This document shows positions 10,010 to 16,453 of a stretch of 17,496 nucleotides of DNA, in pieces. The notes beneath the pieces were generated by a model. That model searched no databases. It was given only the letters and a program-made list of their open reading frames with translations, and was not told the origin of the DNA. This stretch comes from JANQRV01 sp964533785 (GTDB lineage: Bacteria > Bacteroidota > Bacteroidia > Chitinophagales > Saprospiraceae). Within the stretch, counting starts at the first letter, position 1. Every line of letters starts with the position of its first letter. A program made the translations under genes and the position numbers. The DNA is taken from the NCBI GenBank assembly GCA_964533785.1, contig CAZHNG010000122.1, forward strand, positions 1 through 17,496, in the 5' to 3' direction.

Positions 10010-10044
10010 ATTTTTGCAGAACATTATACAATTTTTGCAAAACA
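10010..10044. promoter_or_regulatory. Candidate AraC-type operator: 14-bp direct repeat with 21-bp period
   Basis: Two copies of ATTTTTGCA(G/A)AACA lie at 10010-10023 and 10031-10044. They match at 13 of 14 bases and repeat with a 21-bp period, which is two helical turns. Direct repeats of this length and spacing are the classic layout for AraC-family binding, where two subunits bind one face of the DNA. The pair lies between the AraC gene and susC, about 164-198 bp before the susC start. That this regulator binds it is inferred from position and geometry. Confidence 0.5.
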
Positions 10045-10080
10045 CAAAATATAATACCATAAAAAAAGAAATCAATGGAA

Positions 10081-10965
10081 TTAACTTTCAACAAAACACT
10101 CTTTTTTGAATTGTGCTTTGTACTCGGTAGGAGAAAAATTAATATGCTTCTTAAATTGACGATTGAAATTAGAAATATTGTTAAATCCGGAGGCAAAGCA
10201 AATTTCTAAAACAGTAAGTTGTTCTTCCAGTAATAATTTACAAGCGTATCCAATTCTTACCTCATTGAGATAGGTACAAAAAGATTTTTTGTTTACCTTT
10301 TTGAAGTATCTGCTGAACGCAGAAGGGTTCATATTCGCCAAATTGGCTACTTCTTCCAATGTTATTTTATCCTTGAAATTTGTCATGATATGATTATAAA
10401 CCGGATCAAGTCTCCTATTTTCATCTTTTTGAAAGGAAAAGGCATAACTTTGGCTGGAAAGCATCCGAATATCTGTCTCCTCTGAAAGGCGTTTGAGCAG
10501 CCTTAAAAAAAGAATCAGCTTTTCAACCCCTTCTACATTGACCATTTCTTCTAATAAAGGATCTATTTCACATGAACAGGTCTTACCGAACTTTATTCCC
10601 TGCCCAGAAATATCAATCAGTTCTCGTATCGATTTCATTTCTGGAGTGTTAAGCAGGGTTTCACCGGCAAAATCACGTCTGAAGTGAATAACAATGGCCT
10701 CTGCTACCAATTCTTCTGAATGCTCGAAATACACTTTGTCATTTTTCCACAAATGGGGTAAATTACTCCCAATTAATACCAGGTCACCCGGTTGAAACTT
10801 TTCTATATGGTCACCAATAAACCGTGTGCCATAACTTTGGGTTATGAATACTAGCTCCAATTCTGCATGAAAATGCCAGGTTTTTAAAAAATGCGGATAT
10901 TGGTGTTTGGCGATTGTAAAAGATTTATCCCGGTGCGAAGATCTATCTATTAAAGTTGGCTTCAT
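10081..10965 (-). CDS. AraC family transcriptional regulator
   Basis: This is a one-domain-sensor AraC regulator of 294 residues. The N-terminal cupin-like ligand domain shows WHFHAELELVFI (30-41) and the FQPGDLVLIGSNLPHLW block (57-73). The C-terminal double helix-turn-helix domain runs from about 188 to 290, with ITLEEVANLANMNPSAFSRYFKK as first helix pair and VLEICFASGFNNISNFNRQFKK, followed by SPTEYKAQ, as second. I chose the ATG at 10965. An upstream in-frame TTG at 10980 would add five residues and is less likely. It is soluble and has no membrane segment, so it should sense a sugar or a metabolite in the cytoplasm. It lies directly before susC on the same strand and divergent from the sulfatase, so it probably controls both. 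It might activate in response to a fucose-related sugar, but the ligand is unknown. Confidence 0.93.
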   Translation of the reverse strand: MKPTLIDRSSHRDKSFTIAKHQYPHFLKTWHFHAELELVFITQSYGTRFIGDHIEKFQPGDLVLIGSNLPHLWKNDKVYFEHSEELVAEAIVIHFRRDFAGETLLNTPEMKSIRELIDISGQGIKFGKTCSCEIDPLLEEMVNVEGVEKLILFLRLLKRLSEETDIRMLSSQSYAFSFQKDENRRLDPVYNHIMTNFKDKITLEEVANLANMNPSAFSRYFKKVNKKSFCTYLNEVRIGYACKLLLEEQLTVLEICFASGFNNISNFNRQFKKHINFSPTEYKAQFKKECFVES

Positions 10966-11209
10966 GAACTGAAAATACAATTTTATATTAAGTTTTTAAA
11001 GGAAAAACAAAATAAATTACGGCTACCTGGTATCCTTAACGTTTGCTAAAACTATCTTTGAAAACTAAATGAATCCAGTGAAAAAGCCGCTTATTAGGTC
11101 ACAGAAGAAAAAAATGCTTATTATTGAAAAGAATCATTGGGACGAGAGGCATTGTATTTATCTAGTCTATTCTTTTTCATTAACATAAATTCAAAACGAA
11201 CAACCAACC
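10966..11209. other. Divergent intergenic region between AraC gene and sulfatase
   Basis: These 244 AT-rich bp must hold the promoters of the regulator (leftward) and of the sulfatase (rightward). Apart from one TAnnTTTG box I see no clear repeat or operator. The direct-repeat motif found before susC does not recur here. Confidence 0.4.
11053..11060 (+). promoter_or_regulatory. Possible -7 box for the sulfatase gene
   Basis: TATCTTTG matches TAnnTTTG fully and points at the sulfatase, 150 bp before its ATG. A TTTG at 11042-11045 is too close to serve as the -33 element. Weak evidence, given only because it is the sole full match in this region. Confidence 0.22.
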
Positions 11210-12745
11210 ATGTTTAAAATCTCAATAGTCAACCAATTAATCAGCTCCCTCTTTTTTATCGCCTTGTTGCTTGGATGTAATCGTTCTGAACCGGAGCGTC
11301 AACCAAAACCCAATATCCTCTTTTTATTCACCGACGATCAAACCTTCCGGACCATCCATGCCCTGGGCAATGAGTTGATTAATACCCCCAACCTGGACAA
11401 ATTAGTCAATGGTGGTACCACCTTCACCCACGCCTACAATATGGGAGGATGGCACGGTGCGGTTTGCGTAGCTTCGCGCTCGATGATTATTTCAGGTGCC
11501 CATTTGTGGCCAGCCCTTTCATATGATAAACGTTGGCGCGCCGGCGATTCCACAGCCATCGCCCAAACCTGGGGCCGCATCATGGCCCGCAATGGCTACG
11601 ACACCTACATGTCCGGAAAATGGCATGTAGCCGCACCGGCGGATGTCGTTTTCGATACGGCAGCACACGTCCGGCCGGGTATGCCCCGTGATAACTGGGG
11701 AAAAAGACCGGAAGCGACCAGAGATCAGGTCACCGTATTTGGGACTACAGACATAGATTTAAAATCATTCATGCCTGCTGGCTACCATCGACCCAATGAC
11801 GAAAATGATAATTCCTGGTCTCCCACTGACCCTCAATTCGGTGGCTTCTGGGAAGGCGGCAAACACTGGAGTGAAGTACTAAAGGACGACGGGCGTTATT
11901 TTATTGAAACAGCAGCCCAAAAAGATGATCCTTTTTTCATGTACCTGGCTTTTAATGCGCCCCACGACCCGCGGCAATCCCCCCAGGAATTTATTGATCA
12001 GTACCCGGTAGAAGATATGCCCTTGTTCGAAAACTGGCAACCCGAATATCCCTGGAAAGATAGCATCGGCAACGGTGCTGGATTGAGAGATGAAGCACTG
12101 GCGCCTTTTCCACGTACGCCTTACGCGCTAAAAAAACATCTCCAGGAATATTACGCTATTATCACCCACCTGGATGCCCAGGTCGGACAGATCTTACAAG
12201 CCCTGGAAGCATCCGGTAAAATGGACAACACCTACATTTTCTTTACCTCAGACCACGGCCTGGCGGTAGGGCAGCACGGCTTGCTGGGTAAACAAAATAT
12301 GTACGAACACAGCGTCCGCGTTCCCTTGATCATGGTGGGACCAGACATTCCGAAAGGTCAAACCGTGGATGCAGATGTCTACCTACAGGATATTATGCCT
12401 ACTAGCCTGGAGTTGGCTAACATCCCAAAACCAACGCACGTCGCTTTCCATTCTCTACTCGACCTGGCAAAGGGAGATCAACAAGACAGTCATTATCCCG
12501 CTATTTATGGTGCTTATGTCGACTTGCAACGAATGATCAGAAAGGATGGCTTTAAATTGATCGTTTATCCCAAGATTCGCAAAATGCTGCTTTTTGATGT
12601 AGCAAACGATCCTTTGGAAATGAGTGATCTGGCAGCAAACCCGGAGTATAAAGAGAAAGTAGATTCCCTTTTCAAGGACCTTGTGGCTTTACAAAAGGAA
12701 ATGGAGGATACATTGAATTTGGAGGCTGTTTTTGCGGAGGAGTGA
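11210..12745 (+). CDS. S1-family sulfatase, Cys-type, lipid-anchored
   Basis: This 511-residue arylsulfatase-like enzyme should remove sulfate esters from a glycan in the periplasm or at the outer membrane. The N-terminus has a lipoprotein signal with Cys23 (LLLGC). The active site is complete: metal-binding D42-D43, the formylglycine site CVASR with C86 and R90, GKWH (136-139), PHDP (251-254), SDHG (347-350) and the K361 region (GKQNMYEHSVRVPLI). The signature is CxAxR rather than the commoner CxPxR, which is allowed in the family. The Cys needs oxidation by a sulfatase-maturing enzyme that is not encoded here. The C-terminus has the usual LFDVANDPLEMSDLA block. Marked Trp-rich inserts at about 200-220 and 276-283 may shape substrate choice. 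It is divergent from the AraC gene and the susCD run, so a sulfated glycan such as fucan is likely; choline sulfatase-like activity is less likely here. Confidence 0.92.
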   Translation: MFKISIVNQLISSLFFIALLLGCNRSEPERQPKPNILFLFTDDQTFRTIHALGNELINTPNLDKLVNGGTTFTHAYNMGGWHGAVCVASRSMIISGAHLWPALSYDKRWRAGDSTAIAQTWGRIMARNGYDTYMSGKWHVAAPADVVFDTAAHVRPGMPRDNWGKRPEATRDQVTVFGTTDIDLKSFMPAGYHRPNDENDNSWSPTDPQFGGFWEGGKHWSEVLKDDGRYFIETAAQKDDPFFMYLAFNAPHDPRQSPQEFIDQYPVEDMPLFENWQPEYPWKDSIGNGAGLRDEALAPFPRTPYALKKHLQEYYAIITHLDAQVGQILQALEASGKMDNTYIFFTSDHGLAVGQHGLLGKQNMYEHSVRVPLIMVGPDIPKGQTVDADVYLQDIMPTSLELANIPKPTHVAFHSLLDLAKGDQQDSHYPAIYGAYVDLQRMIRKDGFKLIVYPKIRKMLLFDVANDPLEMSDLAANPEYKEKVDSLFKDLVALQKEMEDTLNLEAVFAEE

Positions 12746-12934
12746 AATGGAGTTGCTTCGTAATTAGTTTCACAAAACAGTTGAAACATCGATAATTATT
12801 GGACTTGATACATCGAGTTTGTTTATTGACTAAGGAGTCTCCTGTATCCCCAAGCAGCGAACTCCCTCCCCCAGTCGTTTTGCTGAAAGGCAATACTACT
12901 CTTGATTTTTTTTCAGATAACCCATCTCAACAAT

Positions 12935-13474
12935 ATGGCAAAATGGTGTACACTGTTACTACTGGCCCTGTTCACAACGACGGGCTGCGAATTGGTAGAT
13001 ATCGAGGATATTGCTGATGTGGGCATTCAGCAGGGGGTACGTCCGATCTACGCAGCGCTGGATCATTGGGACGAGATCCTAAGCCTCCCACCGCAACCCA
13101 TCGGTAACCTGGGAAAGATCTACTATAAGGCGCCCTACCTCTACGTCAATGAGCGCTTCCGGGGTATCCACGTTTATGATAATTCGGATCCTACCCAACC
13201 CATCCCGATCGCTTTTATCCAGATCTTTGGTTCGGAGGATATTGCGATCAACGGAAATATTTTGTACGCCGATAATTATACGGATCTTGTTGCTATCGAC
13301 ATTAGTGACATCAATAATGTGGAGGTGGTCGACCGGGTAAAGGATCTCTACTCCCGGGAAGCCAAAGCGTATCCGGAGGGCTTCTCCGGCTATTTTGAAT
13401 GTGTTGAAGACGGTAAAGGGTTCGTCGTTGGATGGGAAGAAGCGGAATTGCTTAATCCGGAATGTCTGCGTTGA
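12935..13474 (+). CDS. LVIVD-repeat lipoprotein, N-terminal half
   Basis: This 179-residue lipoprotein starts at ATG 12935; an upstream TTG at 12902 would put 11 unsuitable residues before the signal peptide. The signal peptide ends in TTGC (Cys18). The body matches what I recall of the N-terminal half of Bacteroidota LVIVD beta-propeller lipoproteins: PQPIGNLGKIYYKAPYLYVN, then GIHVYDNSDPTQPIPIAFIQI, DIAINGNILYADNYTDLVAIDISD, and a late FVVGWEE. Usual family members are about 400-440 residues and carry on into a second half that starts with a GG-x-x-ARF motif. Here the frame stops after NPECLR, and that stop lies within a 92-bp direct repeat. The missing half appears as the next gene. It could be a gene fission or a truncated copy. 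Its function is unknown; the family probably acts in protein-protein contacts at the cell surface. Confidence 0.75.
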   Translation: MAKWCTLLLLALFTTTGCELVDIEDIADVGIQQGVRPIYAALDHWDEILSLPPQPIGNLGKIYYKAPYLYVNERFRGIHVYDNSDPTQPIPIAFIQIFGSEDIAINGNILYADNYTDLVAIDISDINNVEVVDRVKDLYSREAKAYPEGFSGYFECVEDGKGFVVGWEEAELLNPECLR

Positions 13475-13550
13475 GGTGCCTGTTGTTGTGAAGGCGATCT
13501 TGGAAGTCTTATGATTTTGTAGCTATATTTTTCAGTCTTTGACCGGCGAA
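13459..13550 (+). repeat. 92-bp direct repeat, copy 1
   Basis: The copy begins GGAATGTCTGCGTTGAGGTG and ends TTTGACCGGCGAA. It matches copy 2 (13618-13709) at 84 of 92 positions by my alignment, with no indel. Its first 16 bases are the end of the upstream lipoprotein gene and include its stop codon. Near its end, CAGTC-TTT-GACCG forms a small stem with one A-C mismatch. Confidence 0.9.
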
Positions 13551-13564
13551 CGGTGTATACTAAA

Positions 13565-13577
13565 CGGTCAGAGACCG
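13565..13577. repeat. Short palindrome CGGTC-AGA-GACCG
   Basis: A perfect 5-bp stem with a 3-base loop lies between the two 92-bp copies. The same outer sequence with a TTT loop is found at the end of copy 2 (13692-13704), so this is a repeated small hairpin. Confidence 0.6.
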
Positions 13578-13590
13578 GATGATATTCCTA

Positions 13591-13608
13591 CCAAGTCTGG
13601 AGACTTGG
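13591..13608. repeat. Short palindrome CCAAGTCT-GG-AGACTTGG
   Basis: A perfect 8-bp inverted repeat with a two-base centre lies between the two 92-bp copies. It looks like the short interspersed palindromes seen between genes in some Bacteroidota. No U-tract follows it, so a terminator role is uncertain. Confidence 0.6.
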
Positions 13609-13617
13609 CAGATCGGG

Positions 13618-13709
13618 GGAATGTCTGCGTTGAGGTGACCGTTATTGTGAAGACGATCTGGAAAGTCTTATGATTTTGTAGCTATATTCTTCGGTCTTTG
13701 ACCGGCGAA
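13618..13709 (+). repeat. 92-bp direct repeat, copy 2
   Basis: This copy lies 159 bp after copy 1 with eight substitutions. The stem near its end is perfect here (CGGTC-TTT-GACCG, 13692-13704). It ends 54 bp before the start of the second LVIVD gene, so it forms most of that gene's upstream region. Copies 1 and 2 together may be a partial tandem duplication of a 159-bp unit. Confidence 0.9.
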
Positions 13710-13763
13710 TTGAATTGAAAGAAAATCAACATACTAACTTAACTCCCTTAACTATATCCATTT

Positions 13764-14555
13764 ATGAGAAACACATTAACACTGTTCATCTTAATTGCCG
13801 CCGGACTTTTCGTGGCTTGCGAATCCGGCCAGGACGATCTGGCCCTGACCAGTTCGAATACCGGTGTTGGCGGATCCTACGCACGCTTTATCATCGTGGG
13901 CGATTTCATGTATGTGGTAGACGATCAGAGTTTGATCACCTTTGATATTTCCGATGCCGATGATCTGGTACAGGTAGACAAGCAACCCATCGGAAATCGC
14001 ATAGAAACCATTTTCAATTTCAACGAAAAGTTGTTCATTGGGTCGGGAGAAGGCTTGTTTATTTACGAAATTTTGGAGAATGGTATCCCTCAGCAGCTAT
14101 CCGCCACCAGCTATTTCGAGTTTGAGATCTACCCTTGCGATCCGGTAGTCGCCAACGATAGCTTTGCTTACGTTACGCTGAATGCCAAGCGCCGGATCAA
14201 TGATCCCTGCGGTGGCTCCTTTGAGGTGGATGCCAACGTGCTCAAAATTTTTGATATCACGGACCCCCGGCAACCGAATTTACTCGCCGAATACGGGATG
14301 TTTGCCCCCAAGGGCGTAGGACTGGACGGCACCACCCTTTTTGTCTGTGACGATGAAGCGGGGCTGAAAATATTTGATGTGACCGATCCTTATAATCTAG
14401 TGTCTATCGCGCATATTGAAAACTTCACGGCCTTTGACGTTATCCCCTTGGATGGTCTATTGCTGGTCGTAGGTCCGGAGAATGTGTACGAATTTGACTA
14501 CACCGACCTGGATAACATCACGTTGCTTTCCTCTTTCCGCTACGGAAATAATTAA
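13764..14555 (+). CDS. LVIVD-repeat lipoprotein, C-terminal half
   Basis: This 263-residue protein starts at ATG 13764 with its own lipoprotein signal peptide (Cys19 in FVAC). The mature part begins at once with NTGVGGSYARFIIVGDFMYV, the motif that in full-length LVIVD lipoproteins marks the start of the second half of the propeller. LVIVD-type blades follow: LITFDISD, ETIFNFNEKLFIGSGEGLFIY, CDPVVANDSFAYVTL, VLKIFDITDPRQP, LFVCDDEAGLKIFDVTDP and FDVIPLDGLLLVVGPENVYEFDY, ending LLSSFRYGNN. Two Cys (in YPCDP and NDPCGG) could form a disulfide. Together with the gene before it, the pair has the length and content of one usual protein plus a second lipid anchor. The spacing to the next gene is only 12 bp, so these are one transcript. 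It may work as the partner of the first half; its function is unknown. Confidence 0.78.
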   Translation: MRNTLTLFILIAAGLFVACESGQDDLALTSSNTGVGGSYARFIIVGDFMYVVDDQSLITFDISDADDLVQVDKQPIGNRIETIFNFNEKLFIGSGEGLFIYEILENGIPQQLSATSYFEFEIYPCDPVVANDSFAYVTLNAKRRINDPCGGSFEVDANVLKIFDITDPRQPNLLAEYGMFAPKGVGLDGTTLFVCDDEAGLKIFDVTDPYNLVSIAHIENFTAFDVIPLDGLLLVVGPENVYEFDYTDLDNITLLSSFRYGNN

Positions 14556-14567
14556 TGCCTGAATTTC

Positions 14568-15221
14568 ATGCAGTTGCCTAAACTTGTGAGTGTTGTATTA
14601 ATCATCTTGTGCTTCCATCCACCGGTCCAGGGGCAATCTTATCGAGACTACCGGCCCAATTGGGGCATCAAATTCAACCCGCTGGCTACGCTAGCCCATA
14701 CCCCCGGCATTGAACTGGGCCTGGAGCATACGATCAGGGCAAATGCAACCATCCACCTCGGAGGAAGCTACCTGAGTGATTTTGGAATTTTTACAAACAA
14801 GAATTTTGACGGATATAAATTGATCGGGGAATATCGTCAGTACGATCCCTTCAAACGTGAACATCGGAACACCTTCCTGGCCTTTCAGTTTAATTTTAAA
14901 AAAGCCGTTGCCCGGGGCCGGACTTATCTTAATCGGGCCAATGGAAATTATCAGCAGCTTACCGAGGTCAAGGTGGTAAATACTTCATTAGATTTTTTAG
15001 CGGCCTACGGTAAGGTAATACCCCTCACGTCCTGGTTAAGTATGGAATTATCCGCCGCCGTAGGAGCCAAAAGACTCTCTGTCACTTCGGATGACGTAAC
15101 TGCCGACGCTTCCTTTGCTCTATTTGACAACGATAACCCATTCGATTGGTCGGTCAATTCGCTGGGTAGTGAATGGTATCCCCTGTTGCGGATGCAGTTA
15201 AAATTGAATATTGAGCTATAG
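14568..15221 (+). CDS. Predicted outer-membrane beta-barrel protein (DUF3575-like)
   Basis: This 217-residue protein has a signal peptide that probably ends after VQG (cleavage before Gln23). The mature part reads like a small beta-barrel: WGIKFNPLATLAHTPGIELGLEHTI (32-56) resembles DUF3575-type and related barrels, then amphipathic strands alternate with polar turns (HLGGSYLSDFGIF, FLAFQFNFKKAVARG, SLDFLAAYGKVIPL, SMELSAAVGAKRLSV) up to LLRMQLKLNIEL. The last residue is Leu rather than the more common aromatic residue. It begins 12 bp after the second LVIVD gene on the same strand, so it is co-transcribed and may be the membrane partner of those lipoproteins. The family call is tentative; the outer-membrane location is more secure. 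Confidence 0.6.
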   Translation: MQLPKLVSVVLIILCFHPPVQGQSYRDYRPNWGIKFNPLATLAHTPGIELGLEHTIRANATIHLGGSYLSDFGIFTNKNFDGYKLIGEYRQYDPFKREHRNTFLAFQFNFKKAVARGRTYLNRANGNYQQLTEVKVVNTSLDFLAAYGKVIPLTSWLSMELSAAVGAKRLSVTSDDVTADASFALFDNDNPFDWSVNSLGSEWYPLLRMQLKLNIEL

Positions 15222-15258
15222 GAAGGCTTTATGGTTATTTTCAAAAAGAAAAAAAGAT

Positions 15259-15492
15259 ATGAAAAATTACATGGATCATATTGAGATTAATCCGAAAAAA
15301 ATGTTCGGAAAACCCATCATTAGGGGAACTCGGATCACTGTAGAATTGATATTAGAGGAATTAGCTGCAGGGAAAAGTGCCAATGATGTAGTTCATGCGC
15401 ACCCAAATTTAAATAAGGAGGACATTTGGGCTGCACTTGCTTTTGCCGCAGATTCAATTAAAGGGGAAAGAGTTTATCCTGTTGCCGTATGA
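15259..15492 (+). CDS. DUF433 family antitoxin (module with lost toxin)
   Basis: This is a 77-residue DUF433 protein, a small winged-helix-like family that acts as the antitoxin beside DUF5615 PIN-like toxins. The core motifs are INPKKMFGKPIIRGTRITVELILEEL in outline (GKPIIRGTRI, LAAGKSANDVV, HPNLNKEDIWAALAFA). I prefer ATG 15259, because a start at 15211 would overlap the barrel gene and add 16 basic residues that do not fit the family. The TGA stop overlaps the ATG of a toxin remnant (ATGA). It is only distantly similar to the second antitoxin in the window. Since its toxin is broken, it may now be an orphan, or could act against other toxins. Confidence 0.85.
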   Translation: MKNYMDHIEINPKKMFGKPIIRGTRITVELILEELAAGKSANDVVHAHPNLNKEDIWAALAFAADSIKGERVYPVAV

Positions 15493-15530
15493 AATTTATT
15501 GCTGATGAAAATGTAAATCTGCACATTTAA
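15489..15530 (+). pseudogene. Remnant of a DUF5615 PIN-like toxin gene
   Basis: The ATG overlaps the antitoxin stop by four bases and encodes MKFIADENVNLHI, the typical N-terminus of DUF5615 toxins with the first conserved Asp of the PIN-like fold (FIADENV). A TAA at 15528 ends it after 13 codons, where a full toxin has about 110-120. I see no continuation in other plus-strand frames up to 15626, so the body has been deleted rather than frameshifted. The arrangement copies that of the intact module on the other strand. Confidence 0.75.
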
Positions 15531-15626
15531 ACAGCTTTGACTTTTTCGGAGTCACCCTCATTTTCATTTGTAAAACTTGCAATAAGCGTAATATCATCAA
15601 GGTTACAAATTGCAGTTAAACAGTAG

Positions 15627-15977
15627 TTAAACAATTGCTATAATTTTATCTCGATGTACTTCCAACAGATCATGTTGACCCAATAAATCAGTAATTTTTG
15701 GAGCAATATTTATAAAAAGAGTTGTGACTTCATTTAATCTCATGTTTCCAACTTTAACGTGTATCAACTGTGGTGGCTTTCCATGTAAAAGAAAGGATTG
15801 GTAGAAATCTTCATCTTTGGAAACTACCACCCCATCATTGCCTGCGACCGAAATGATATCATTGTCATCAGTAGCATTTCCCAGAGGCAAATCTCTAGTA
15901 TGGATAACGTTATGCCCCAAGTCCGTGAAGGCTTTTGCCACACTCATCGGCAAATGAGCATCAATAATAAATCTCAT
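15627..15977 (-). CDS. DUF5615 PIN-like toxin
   Basis: This 116-residue protein is a PIN-like (Mut7-C-like) domain, the likely ribonuclease toxin of a type II toxin-antitoxin pair. The N-terminal strand FIIDAHLP carries the first conserved Asp (D6). The middle has LGHNVIHTRDLPLGNATDDNDI, with Asp residues at the usual second site, and VVVSKDEDF with a further conserved acidic cluster, followed by LIHVKVGN. The family length is normal. The ATG at 15977 overlaps the antitoxin stop by four bases (ATGA), so translation is probably coupled. The toxin is encoded second, after its antitoxin. It should be silenced by the DUF433 partner. Confidence 0.85.
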   Translation of the reverse strand: MRFIIDAHLPMSVAKAFTDLGHNVIHTRDLPLGNATDDNDIISVAGNDGVVVSKDEDFYQSFLLHGKPPQLIHVKVGNMRLNEVTTLFINIAPKITDLLGQHDLLEVHRDKIIAIV

Positions 15978-16222
15978 GCCGCAACTGGTATACTAATACT
16001 ACCTTTAGCATTGACTGCTAAAACGGCAAATGCAAGACAAGCTTTAATATCTTCTTCTTCCAGATCCGTGAATTCAGCTAAAATATCTTCTACGGTATCT
16101 CCTGCAGCCAAATATTCCAAAATGCTAGATACCGGGTAACGAAGATTTCGAATACATGGCTTCCCATGACAGATTGCAGGATTGATCGTAATGCGGTTTA
16201 ATAATTTTTCTTTGTTTGTCAT
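15974..16222 (-). CDS. DUF433 family antitoxin (intact module)
   Basis: This 82-residue DUF433 antitoxin shows ITINPAICHGKPCIRNLRYPVSSILEYLAAG in outline (HGKPCIRNLR, LEYLAAGDTVEDIL, DLEEEDIKACLAFAV). Family members usually carry GTR after the IR; here the residues are NLR, a small departure. It starts at ATG 16222 and runs into the toxin with a four-base overlap. It should neutralise the DUF5615 toxin and probably represses its own promoter, as small antitoxins often do. It faces the plus-strand module tail to tail. Confidence 0.87.
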   Translation of the reverse strand: MTNKEKLLNRITINPAICHGKPCIRNLRYPVSSILEYLAAGDTVEDILAEFTDLEEEDIKACLAFAVLAVNAKGSISIPVAA

Positions 16223-16453
16223 CTAGATGCTCGTATTTATTTAATAAAACAATTTATATGGTAGAACAGTTCCAGGGAAATCATACGTAAATTTATACAA
16301 AAAATTACGGCTAATAGTCCCCTGACGAGCAACGGATATTAAAGGTTAACATGCTTACCTATAGCAAACCAAATCTCAATCGAATAGACCTAATATCATC
16401 ACTTCCGCAAGGAAGTCCATAACACAAAACCTGCATGTCCTCCATGTTTCAAT

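Noticed and set aside
12902..12934. TTG start for the first LVIVD gene
   Set aside because: It would add residues before a good lipoprotein signal peptide; ATG 12935 fits better.
13459..13709. CRISPR-like array
   Set aside because: Only two copies, 92 bp long, with a 67-bp interval; there are no cas genes.
15527..15635. Short minus-strand open frame of about 36 codons between the two toxin-antitoxin modules
   Set aside because: No start codon, no family motif, and it overlaps the toxin remnant; probably chance.
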